Below are positions 1 to 5,529 of a stretch of DNA of 5,529 nt, piece by piece; position 1 is the first letter of the stretch, and every line of letters begins with the position of its first letter. Position numbers and translations under genes: made by a program. The notes beneath the pieces were generated by a model, which saw nothing but the letters and a program-made list of their open reading frames with translations, ran no database searches and had not been told where the DNA came from. This DNA comes from Desulfobacteraceae bacterium (GTDB lineage Bacteria > Desulfobacterota > Desulfobacteria > Desulfobacterales > BuS5). Location: contig JAUVKE010000181.1 of NCBI GenBank assembly GCA_030592105.1, positions 1 through 5,529 on the forward strand. The letters are read 5' to 3'.

Positions 1-82
1 CAGAAATGATTGGATTTGAGAAACATTCATTTCAGGTGGCATAAATGCCAAGAATAGCGCCAACTAATTGGAAGGTTTAACT

Positions 83-106
83 GGAAGTTTTTCAACTTTC
101 TTTTTT
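83..106 (+). terminator. Weak plus-strand rho-independent terminator candidate
   Basis: GGAAGTT (83-89) pairs with AACTTTC (94-100), giving seven pairs including one G-U, across a 4-nt loop. Six T's follow at 101-106, then ATAA. The orientation would terminate a plus-strand transcript entering from the left, converging on this operon. The stem is GC-poor, so efficiency is doubtful. Read on the minus strand there is no T tract after the stem. Confidence 0.35.
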
Positions 107-113
107 ATAAGAA

Positions 114-137
114 AATGATGAATTTTGAATGATGAAT
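114..137. repeat. 10-bp direct repeat with 4-nt spacer
   Basis: AATGATGAAT occurs at 114-123 and again at 128-137, separated by TTTG. A partial third unit (GATTAATTAAGG) follows. This is a local AT-rich repeat in the non-coding region, with no evidence of function. Confidence 0.6.
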
Positions 138-204
138 GATTAATTAAGGAATTCTACTAATTTATAAAATGTCATTAACCGCTATCTCATTTTCATATTT
201 TGTT

Positions 205-220
205 ATGCCCGACAGGGCAT
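205..220. repeat. Perfect 6-bp inverted repeat (hairpin) downstream of the operon
   Basis: ATGCCC (205-210) and GGGCAT (215-220) flank the loop GACA. It lies about 40 nt past the stop codon of the HAMP gene and could protect the 3' end of the operon mRNA or help termination. There is no T tract on either strand, so it is not a standard intrinsic terminator. Confidence 0.45.
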
Positions 221-259
221 GCTGGTTATATAAAAATGAATTCCAATAGTACAGGAAGA

Positions 260-724
260 TTATTTCGTTGCTGTTTTCTTTTTTTCCATGTTTTCCGATT
301 CAAAAGAGGTATCCGTGTATCTTCGCATACGTTCAAAGCAATCTGAAAGATCCTTTGCAAGCTCTTTGAAACTGTCGTTTTCCCTGAATCTGACTTTACC
401 CTCCGGAATTTTTCCTGACGCAGCTGCTCTGAGCAAAATTTGTGTTTTGTAAATGGGCCCTATAATTCTGTGGGTGCAGCAGACACCCCATATTATCAAT
501 ACAACCGACATCAATGCCACCAGAATAGCCCATTGCAAAAAAAGAGCGTAATTGTGCTGGCACCCAATCTTTTCGTCAGTAAAAACAAAAAGATAAAGGT
601 AAGAGAATAAAAATCCGGCCAGCGCGGCTGCGCAAAGCTGCAAAAGGATGTTTATACAAACGAACCTGAGCTGGAAAGACTTATTCAGAAGGTAATTTCT
701 TCGCACTTTTTTTCTTTTTTCCAT
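260..724 (-). CDS. Small two-TM protein with HAMP-like domain, no output domain
   Basis: 154 aa. A basic N-terminus (KRKKVRRN, 3-10) precedes a first membrane segment at about 21-47. A very short extracytoplasmic loop follows (about 48-61, containing C55 and H57), then a second membrane segment (62-84). Residues 85-135 look like a HAMP linker: HRIIGP (85-90, with the family's Pro), IYKTQILLRAAASGKIP, then RENDSFKELAKDLSDCF (114-130), where HAMP domains usually have DE followed by such a helix. The tail (136-154) is charged and disordered. Nothing resembling a kinase, methyl-accepting or cyclase domain follows, and the loop is too short for a typical sensor domain. Several cysteines lie in or near the membrane (C23, C31, C82, C83). 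A GGGGA seven bases before the ATG supports the start. It lies 17 nt after the GspG-like gene and is probably last in the operon. I recall short HAMP proteins of this kind from Desulfobacterota; function unknown. Confidence 0.75.
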   Translation of the reverse strand: MEKRKKVRRNYLLNKSFQLRFVCINILLQLCAAALAGFLFSYLYLFVFTDEKIGCQHNYALFLQWAILVALMSVVLIIWGVCCTHRIIGPIYKTQILLRAAASGKIPEGKVRFRENDSFKELAKDLSDCFERMRRYTDTSFESENMEKKKTATK

Positions 725-741
725 AATTTTGTCCCCGTTCC

Positions 742-1122
742 TTACCCGCCTGTAAGTTTAAGATCGTCTTTGGTCTCTTCTATTCCATCAGACCCGCAGC
801 TTATAAGTGTATAACTTTTTTGATGCCGTTTTGATCTGTATATCAATTCGTTTTTCCAGTGGTCTGTGGTAAGCGGCTTAAGGTTGTTCTCCTTAAAATT
901 TTTTTCCATCCATTTTTTAAAATATTCGGTTTTCGGGTAACGGCCCCGGCGCATGAATTCGTAATCCAGCATGGTGCTTATACTTCGCATATCCCCGGCA
1001 GTGGCGATCTGCTGTGTAACTGCAACTGTATCATCGAAGAATTTTTTTATTTCCTCCGAATTTCCTGCGATGGCGCCCAGAGCAATCCCCGCCATAAGGA
1101 GTCTTCTGAGAATCTCAATCAT
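742..1122 (-). CDS. GspG-like pseudopilin-domain protein lacking a prepilin leader
   Basis: 126 aa. The C-terminal part follows the GspG major-pseudopilin pattern: GRYP (60-63), then D-x-W-x-N (87-91) where GspG has DPWGN, a Tyr at 95, then S-x-G-x-DG-x-x-x-T-x-DD-L (108-121), the signature of the GspG calcium loop, with D112, D119 and D120 as expected ligands. The N-terminus reads MIEILRRLLMAGIALGAIAG. It looks like the start of a mature pilin helix from the conserved IE onward, but the basic leader and the Gly-Phe cleavage site are absent. Two codons upstream in frame is a TAA, so no longer start exists. It may therefore be an uncleaved single-pass anchor protein. The ATG overlaps the end of the preceding gene by 8 nt. 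A real pseudopilin whose leader was lost, or an unrelated use of the fold, are both possible. Confidence 0.7.
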   Translation of the reverse strand: MIEILRRLLMAGIALGAIAGNSEEIKKFFDDTVAVTQQIATAGDMRSISTMLDYEFMRRGRYPKTEYFKKWMEKNFKENNLKPLTTDHWKNELIYRSKRHQKSYTLISCGSDGIEETKDDLKLTGG

Positions 1123-1675
1123 CTGTTATCTCATCCTTGCCTGAAGCCATCTCGTGTACCCATTCGTTTTTTTTAGTATTCTTTTTTAAATATTTTTTGA
1201 TTCTAATAAAAATAAAAATTCCAGATGCCAGGATTATCACTGTCCAATAAAAAGGTGCCGTGTATTTAGCATAATACTCCTTTTTGGAAATATATGTGTA
1301 AACCTGTCCAATGTTTTTCTTGTTTTCATCTATATGAACCCATATCCCCTTGCTGTTTTTTTTAAAGTGCATGGAATCTTTAAAAATTTTATTGTTTTTA
1401 ACATCCAGGACAGTAAAAAAGAGATCGGCTGTTTTGTCTTTCTGTTCCACTTTAGTAAAATCTTCCACATAAAACCGGTTATTGCTTTTTTTATATAGGC
1501 CCTTGTATTTTTTTCGGTGTACATAAGATTCAATATAGTAGGCCATGTCATCTTTTGTAATAACATCTTTTTTTAGAAAAATTTTTTTTCTCCCCTTTGT
1601 GCTGTGGGCATCGGCAGCTGTTACTGTTCCAAGGAGAAACGCCAGGGCAAGCAAGAGTAAAATTGATTTTTTCAT
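1115..1675 (-). CDS. Lysine-rich membrane protein, signal peptide plus C-terminal anchor, unknown function
   Basis: I do not recognise this 186-aa protein. Residues 1-23 are a Sec signal peptide (KK, then a leucine-rich core, ending ADA before H24). Residues 24 to about 138 are a basic, hydrophilic and probably periplasmic domain with alternating charged and aromatic residues (for example YYIESYVHRKKYKGLYKK, 46-63, and DLFFTVLDVKNNKIF, 84-98), which could be mostly beta. Residues 139-158 form one membrane segment, followed by a basic tail (RIKKYLKKNTKKN, 158-170) that would face the cytoplasm by the positive-inside rule. About 34 of 186 residues are lysine. The start is supported by AGAGGA about 8-9 nt upstream. 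The gene follows the parvulin gene by 35 nt and overlaps the GspG-like gene by 8 nt, so it is probably co-translated with it. Its role in pseudopilus assembly is inference from context only. Confidence 0.7.
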   Translation of the reverse strand: MKKSILLLLALAFLLGTVTAADAHSTKGRKKIFLKKDVITKDDMAYYIESYVHRKKYKGLYKKSNNRFYVEDFTKVEQKDKTADLFFTVLDVKNNKIFKDSMHFKKNSKGIWVHIDENKKNIGQVYTYISKKEYYAKYTAPFYWTVIILASGIFIFIRIKKYLKKNTKKNEWVHEMASGKDEITDD

Positions 1676-1710
1676 CTAAAATATCCTCTGTATGTTAACC
1701 CTTTAAATTT

Positions 1711-2574
1711 TTACTTAGGGAATCCGTCATAAAACCCTTGCAGCTTTTTTTCATCAATCTTTAGATGAAATTCTTTTTTAAGGCCATCATAGACATCCTG
1801 CCATTGATCCCTGTATTTGCTGTAGAGCACGTCATTTCTTATGTATGAGCGTTTTTCTTCGTATGTATATTGATAAGGTTCGGTTTTTTTGATGAGCTTG
1901 AAAATATAGTAATCCTCTTTAATCTTTTTGGGAGCAGAGATCTTTTCCAGCTCAAGTTCTTTGATCGCAGGCCGCCATTCTTTACGAAATTTTTTAAGGC
2001 TTCTTGTTCCGATAAAGCCTCCCTTGTTTTTTGATTTTTCGTCTGTTGAATATTCTTTTGCAGCCTCATCAAATGTAATCATGCTGCTTTTGATCTCGGT
2101 TCTTATTGATTTCGCTTTTTCCAGGTTCTCTGTTTTTATCATATTTACGGTGTAAAACGGTTTCTTTTTGTAATCATCCCTATGCTCTTCGTAAAACTGC
2201 TTCATCTCCTCTTCGGATATGGCAGCCTTGTCAATTTTCGGTACAAGTCTGTCCTGCATAACCTTAAGAAACAGATCGGACATAAAATTGTGAATCTCCT
2301 GCCTGATCCATGGGTCAAGATGGAGTTTCTCTTTTAAGCCCTTTGCGATAATCATCTCCATGTTTACCGCATGATCGAAAACAAACACAGGGGTAAGAGT
2401 TTCAGGATTATTTCTGTATCTGCTTTTCATTTTAAGGTTTTTATAGTGAGCGGCAAGGTCTTTTTTTGTTAAATTACCCCCCTCAAAGCTCATAATTGTA
2501 TTTTCCGCCTTGTCTGGACGACACCCGCAACACATAACCATAAAAATGATTACAAAAAGCATGTTTTTTTTCAT
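1711..2574 (-). CDS. Putative lipoprotein with SurA/PrsA-like parvulin domain
   Basis: 287 aa. Residues 1-18 form a short lipoprotein-type signal (MKKNMLFVIIFMVMCCGC). C18, preceded by Gly, is the best acylation site, but the box is not canonical (C-C-G-C) and C15/C16 are alternatives. Residues 25 to about 135 resemble a SurA_N/PrsA-like helical region. Residues 138-230 resemble a parvulin peptidyl-prolyl isomerase domain: FDEAAKEYSTDEKSKNKGGFIG (168-189, family form F-x-x-x-A-x-x-Y-S-x-D-x-x-S-x-x-x-GG-x-x-G). The usual HIL near the domain start reads NMI (144-146), and the usual GYH near its end reads DYY (221-223), so both conserved histidines are missing. The C-terminus is a charged helix. 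The likely site of action is the periplasm or the inner face of the outer membrane, as a chaperone for secreted or pseudopilin proteins. An in-frame TTG at 2628 is possible upstream, but it would bury the signal peptide. The ATG at 2574 has AAAGGA nine bases upstream. Confidence 0.8.
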   Translation of the reverse strand: MKKNMLFVIIFMVMCCGCRPDKAENTIMSFEGGNLTKKDLAAHYKNLKMKSRYRNNPETLTPVFVFDHAVNMEMIIAKGLKEKLHLDPWIRQEIHNFMSDLFLKVMQDRLVPKIDKAAISEEEMKQFYEEHRDDYKKKPFYTVNMIKTENLEKAKSIRTEIKSSMITFDEAAKEYSTDEKSKNKGGFIGTRSLKKFRKEWRPAIKELELEKISAPKKIKEDYYIFKLIKKTEPYQYTYEEKRSYIRNDVLYSKYRDQWQDVYDGLKKEFHLKIDEKKLQGFYDGFPK

Positions 2575-2583
2575 TTGTGTAAA

Positions 2584-2589
2584 TCCTTT
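2584..2589 (-). promoter_or_regulatory. Ribosome binding site deciding the parvulin lipoprotein start
   Basis: AAAGGA on the minus strand, 9 nt before the ATG at 2574. It supports the start that opens directly into the lipoprotein signal, against the in-frame TTG at 2628 or ATG at 2592, neither of which has a well-spaced purine-rich element. Confidence 0.55.
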
Positions 2590-2632
2590 CATAATTTTAA
2601 ATATTTCTCCGTCAAAATTTATATGCAAAAGG

Positions 2633-3847
2633 TTATCCCTTGCCGTACATGGCCAGCATTCCTGCTATCAGTCCCCAGGCTACAAAACCGACAATGCCCC
2701 CTAAAATTATAATAAGTGCAGGCTCAATCATGGCGCTCATCTTTGCAATTTTGTCTGCAAGGGCTTTTTCATGGAGGTCACCCACTGTCTCCATTGACTT
2801 GTCAAGAAGTCCTGAATGTTCTCCGATTTTGACCATTGCTTCAAACATGGGAGTAAAAACTTTTCCTTCTGCTACAGCCGCAGAAAGAGGTTCTCCGGCA
2901 ACAACCTTTGCAATCATTTCATCTATAACCTTTTTTACAGCCAGATTTGAGATGGTTCCTTTGGATGCTTTTAAGGCTTCAATCAAAGAGATGCCGCTTC
3001 CCAAAAGCGAAGCAAAGGTTTTTGAAAACTGTACAACTACGCCGAGATGAAAGACCGGCCCTATCACGGGGATATATATCTTGTATCTATCTATATGCAC
3101 CCTTGTTTCAGGCATGACCAGCATGACAATTAAAATCCCTGTAATACCGGCAGTCGACACGATGATGGGGATTCCGTTTTTTGTTAAAAAAGCAGAGACA
3201 TCCAGCAAAAACTGGGTATTGGCCGGCAAAGCACCCCCCCCAAGGAGTGTAGCAAACTTTGGTATTACAAAGGCAACAAGAAAAATAATAACGCCCACGG
3301 AAGCCACCAGCACCACAGCCGGATAAATAAGACTGAGGATCATTTTTGATTTCAAAGCCGCCCTGGCTTCCATATCATCGGCAATCTTTCCAAGCACCAC
3401 ATCCAAAATCCCCCCCAGCTCTCCGGCGCGTATCATGTTGACAGTCATTTCCGGAAATAATTTCGGGTAACCGGAAAAAGCATCGCTAAGGGGCATTCCC
3501 CCTTCTATTTTTCCCTGAATATCCGAGAGTATTTTTTTAAACTTTCTATTATCTGTCTGTTCACGCAGGATATTTAAAGACTCTGTTATGGTTACATTGG
3601 ATATGATAAGGGTCGAAAACATGCGGAAAAACAGTATCACATCCTTTGTCTTTACCCTGCTTATGGCTGTGAGAAAATCTGTAGAGTCTGCCCCCTTGCT
3701 TCCGGCTTCAAAACTTTCATCTATACTGATTATTGAAAGTCCTTTTTGCGTAATAAGACGGGCTGCGCCTCCCTTATCCGAGGCTGAAATTGTTGCCTTT
3801 ACCATTTTTCCGCCCGAATTCACGGCCGTGTATTTAAAAATAGACAT
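2633..3847 (-). CDS. gspF: GspF/PilC-family inner-membrane platform protein
   Basis: Polytopic inner-membrane protein that couples the GspE ATPase to pilin or pseudopilin assembly. At 404 aa it has normal family length and appears complete. The N-terminus (FKYTAVNSGGK, 4-14, through about 45) matches the usual GspF cytoplasmic start. Two T2SF repeats follow, at about 67-190 and 270-395. Their internal similarity is visible by eye: FFRMFSTLIISNVTITESL (73-91) against FSKTFASLLGSGISLIEAL (274-292), and MIRAGELGGILD (138-149) against MVKIGEHSGLLD (338-349). Hydrophobic segments lie at about 169-195, 226-246 and 373-399. The ATG at 3847 has a GGAG nine bases upstream, inside the end of gspE, which suggests translational coupling. 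An 8-G run (3234-3241) encodes Gly203-205 just after the first membrane segment, and a 7-G run lies at 3410-3416. Confidence 0.95.
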   Translation of the reverse strand: MSIFKYTAVNSGGKMVKATISASDKGGAARLITQKGLSIISIDESFEAGSKGADSTDFLTAISRVKTKDVILFFRMFSTLIISNVTITESLNILREQTDNRKFKKILSDIQGKIEGGMPLSDAFSGYPKLFPEMTVNMIRAGELGGILDVVLGKIADDMEARAALKSKMILSLIYPAVVLVASVGVIIFLVAFVIPKFATLLGGGALPANTQFLLDVSAFLTKNGIPIIVSTAGITGILIVMLVMPETRVHIDRYKIYIPVIGPVFHLGVVVQFSKTFASLLGSGISLIEALKASKGTISNLAVKKVIDEMIAKVVAGEPLSAAVAEGKVFTPMFEAMVKIGEHSGLLDKSMETVGDLHEKALADKIAKMSAMIEPALIIILGGIVGFVAWGLIAGMLAMYGKG

Positions 3848-3853
3848 TTTAAA

Positions 3854-5500
3854 CTACTCCATGGTAACCCGTTCTATCTCTTCCGGGGTTGTGGTCCCCT
3901 CTTTTATCTTCAAAATTCCATCTTTTCTTAAATTTTTAAACCCCCTTTCCTTTACGGCAAAATCATGAATCTGCTCAAATGTGGCCTTCTTCATAATCAG
4001 CCTTTGTATTGCATCATCTATCATAAGTATTTCATAGATTCCGGATCTCCCTTTATAACCCTTTCCATTGCACAGATCGCATCCCTTTCCCCTTTTGATC
4101 AGGGGTACCTGGGCCCGTTTAACCCTGAGCATTGAAAGTTCCGAATTGGAAGTTTCAGACCATTGCCCGCAATATGGACAGACCACCCTGACAAGTCTCT
4201 GGGCAAGGACTGCCCGAAGGGATGAGGCCACGAGAAACGGTTCTGCGCCCATATCGAAAAGTCTGCTGACTGCGCTCGGTGCATCGTTGGTGTGAAGGGT
4301 GGAAAGAACCAGGTGGCCGGTAATGGCGGCCTGAAGAGAAACCCTGAGGGCATCAGCATCCCGTATTTCGCCCACCATTATAATATCAGGATCCTGTCTT
4401 AAAATTGACCGGAGTGCATCTGTAAAATTTATTTGAGAATTGACCTGGGTCTGGTTTACGCTCCTTATTTTCAATTCCACAGGGTCTTCGATGGTTGTGA
4501 TGTTAGTAGTTTCATTTCTCAGCATCTGGAGGGACCCGTACAGGGTGGTCGATTTGCCGGAACCGGTGGGCCCTGTTACAAGAACAATGCCGTGGGATGA
4601 TGTCAGGCTTTTTTTAAATGACTCAAGAAGCCCTGCTTCCATGCCCAGGGAATCAAGATGTATGATTTCATCATGGGGCGGCAGAATACGGATCACGGCT
4701 TTTTCACCATGAACCACAGGGAGGACAGATAAACGGACATTCACCCCCTCCATATCCACATCCAGGCTTTCGGGTTTAAAGTAGAATGCCCCGTCCTGGG
4801 GCTTTCTCTTCTCGGCTATATCGAGGCCGGCCAGCACCTTCAGCCTTGATATAAATTTGTTTGCAAGATCATAGGGGAGTATTTCCGCCCTTGCCAGCAA
4901 TCCGTCTATCCTGAATCTGACGGCAAGATCATCAAGCCCTGGTTCCACATGAATATCCGATGCTCTCATATTAATCGCCCTGAGCAAAAGCTTGTCTATA
5001 AGTTCTATAACAAAACCGGCATTATCAATATCAGAGTTTTTGGCAAGTTTTATTGAGGTATCGTACCCCATGCTGTAAAAAAGATTCTGCATCTTCTTGA
5101 GTCTTGTGGGAGTGGTGAGAACAAGTTTTATCTGTTTTTTAACCATTCTTGAGATGTTTTGCAGAATACTCATCTGCACGGGGCCTGCGCAGGCCAGTAA
5201 AAGCATACCCCCGTTATCTGTTCCCACAGGAAGAACCCCGGCTTTTAGCGCCATTTTCCTTGGAACTGTTTTTACGATTCCTTTTTTTATTGTTTCAAGG
5301 TTTTTATCAAAAAGAGGGATGCCCATAAATTCTGCTAACAGGTTCGCAAGTTCATCTTCTGTTAAAAGCCCTTCCCTTACGGCAATGGCACCTATTTTTT
5401 CTTTTACAAGCCGCTGGGAAGCAAGAAGGCCGGACAGGGTTTTTCGGTCTACAGCCTTTTTTTTCAGAAGAAATTCACCAAATTTTTCAAATTTTGCCAT
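3854..5500 (-). CDS. gspE: GspE/PilB-family type II secretion ATPase
   Basis: Cytoplasmic hexameric AAA-type ATPase that powers pseudopilus or pilus assembly by acting on the GspF platform. From the ATG at 5500 it is 548 aa, somewhat longer than many GspE proteins. Residues 1 to about 140 form an N-terminal MshEN/T2SSE_N-like region. Then come the Asp box (SDIHVE, 181-186), Walker A (GPTGSGKST, 310-318), Glu box (TTIEDPVEL, 335-343), Walker B (DPDIIMVGEIRD, 370-381) and His box (GHLVLSTLHTND, 395-406). A four-cysteine zinc site follows (C441, C444, C474, C477). The segment DMGAEPFLVASSL resembles GspE more than PilB. An in-frame GTG at 5512 would add four residues but has no Shine-Dalgarno, whereas GGGAA precedes the ATG. 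All catalytic motifs look intact. The gene ends 6 nt before gspF, the usual E-F order. A type IV pilus PilB role cannot be excluded without the missing neighbours. Confidence 0.95.
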   Translation of the reverse strand: MAKFEKFGEFLLKKKAVDRKTLSGLLASQRLVKEKIGAIAVREGLLTEDELANLLAEFMGIPLFDKNLETIKKGIVKTVPRKMALKAGVLPVGTDNGGMLLLACAGPVQMSILQNISRMVKKQIKLVLTTPTRLKKMQNLFYSMGYDTSIKLAKNSDIDNAGFVIELIDKLLLRAINMRASDIHVEPGLDDLAVRFRIDGLLARAEILPYDLANKFISRLKVLAGLDIAEKRKPQDGAFYFKPESLDVDMEGVNVRLSVLPVVHGEKAVIRILPPHDEIIHLDSLGMEAGLLESFKKSLTSSHGIVLVTGPTGSGKSTTLYGSLQMLRNETTNITTIEDPVELKIRSVNQTQVNSQINFTDALRSILRQDPDIIMVGEIRDADALRVSLQAAITGHLVLSTLHTNDAPSAVSRLFDMGAEPFLVASSLRAVLAQRLVRVVCPYCGQWSETSNSELSMLRVKRAQVPLIKRGKGCDLCNGKGYKGRSGIYEILMIDDAIQRLIMKKATFEQIHDFAVKERGFKNLRKDGILKIKEGTTTPEEIERVTME

Positions 5501-5505
5501 AACTG

Positions 5506-5510
5506 TTCCC
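5506..5510 (-). promoter_or_regulatory. Ribosome binding site choosing the gspE start
   Basis: GGGAA on the minus strand lies 5 nt before the ATG at 5500. The alternative GTG at 5512 is preceded only by a pyrimidine-rich stretch with no purine-rich element, so the ATG is preferred. The match to the anti-Shine-Dalgarno is short. Confidence 0.45.
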
Positions 5511-5529
5511 ACTGTCAGGAGAAAAAGAA

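Larger units (their letters stand above)
1..259. other. Non-coding left flank
   Basis: About 259 bases with no credible coding sequence on either strand. Besides the direct repeat and the two hairpins, it contains a palindrome at 37-50 (TGGCAT-AA-ATGCCA) and a 7-bp inverted pair GGAATTC (148-154) / GAATTCC (238-244). The region is AT-rich. No clear promoter was recognised for either strand. Confidence 0.6.

Noticed and set aside
205..220. Intrinsic terminator for the operon
   Set aside because: The stem is perfect but only 6 bp, and neither strand has a T tract after it; kept only as an inverted repeat.
1..259. CRISPR array, tRNA or riboswitch in the left flank
   Set aside because: There is only one short direct repeat pair without regular spacers, no cloverleaf, and no recognisable conserved riboswitch core.
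859..1176. Plus-strand open frame of 105 codons
   Set aside because: Antisense to the GspG-like gene, whose conserved signature and coupled start are much stronger evidence.
1330..1566. Alternative minus-strand frame inside gene 4
   Set aside because: Embedded within the signal-peptide-bearing frame, which has a good ribosome binding site; the alternative has none recognised.
2575..2628. N-terminal extension of the parvulin gene from a TTG at 2628
   Set aside because: It would put 18 residues before a clear lipoprotein signal, and there is a better-placed Shine-Dalgarno for the ATG at 2574.
2640..3050. Long plus-strand open frame opposite gspF
   Set aside because: Antisense to a clearly conserved GspF reading frame; its translation shows no domain or signal pattern and no ribosome binding site was recognised.
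3588..3968. Plus-strand open frame across the gspE-gspF junction
   Set aside because: It overlaps two well-supported minus-strand genes and has no recognisable protein features.
4099..4359. Second minus-strand frame inside gspE
   Set aside because: Out-of-frame shadow of the ATPase His-box and Walker B region, with no independent support.

Overview
The window holds one co-directional block of six genes, all on the minus strand, so it is transcribed from the right edge to the left. It is followed by about 260 non-coding bases at the left edge. Gaps between genes are short (6, 58, 35, -8 and 17 nt), and every gene has a visible or plausible Shine-Dalgarno sequence. No internal promoter or terminator stands out, so an operon is the simplest reading. 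The real first gene may lie beyond the right edge.

In transcription order the genes are: (1) gspE, a type II secretion / type IV pilus assembly ATPase with all its motifs intact (5500-3854); (2) gspF, the polytopic inner-membrane platform protein (3847-2633); (3) a lipoprotein or secreted protein with a SurA/PrsA-like parvulin domain that lacks both usual histidines (2574-1711); (4) an unrecognised lysine-rich membrane protein with a signal peptide and a C-terminal anchor (1675-1115); (5) a small protein with a GspG-type major pseudopilin C-terminal domain and calcium-loop signature but no prepilin leader (1122-742); (6) a two-TM protein ending in a HAMP-like segment with no output domain (724-260).

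Taken together, the genes suggest a pseudopilus-type machine: GspE supplies ATP-driven force through GspF, and the GspG-like protein would be a pilin-family component. The parvulin lipoprotein and gene 4 would be envelope-side accessories, and the HAMP protein a membrane partner or a regulatory remnant. What is unusual is the combination of a complete motor and platform with a leaderless GspG-like protein, a histidine-less parvulin and an orphan protein. No secretin, prepilin peptidase, PilM/N/O-like or GspL/M-like gene is visible; these could lie outside the window.

The organism looks like a Gram-negative bacterium, most plausibly Desulfobacterota (former Deltaproteobacteria, perhaps a Desulfobacterales relative). 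The basis is the style of the GspE/GspF proteins, the HAMP sequence with an HRI-x-GP-[IL]-Y motif, and AT-rich spacers with small repeats. This assignment is inference from recall. The gspE/gspF part looks more balanced in base composition than the AT- and lysine-rich genes 3 and 4.

The left intergenic stretch (1-259) has no credible gene. It holds a weak plus-strand terminator-like hairpin, a 10-bp direct repeat and short inverted repeats, and may be a dispersed intergenic repeat.
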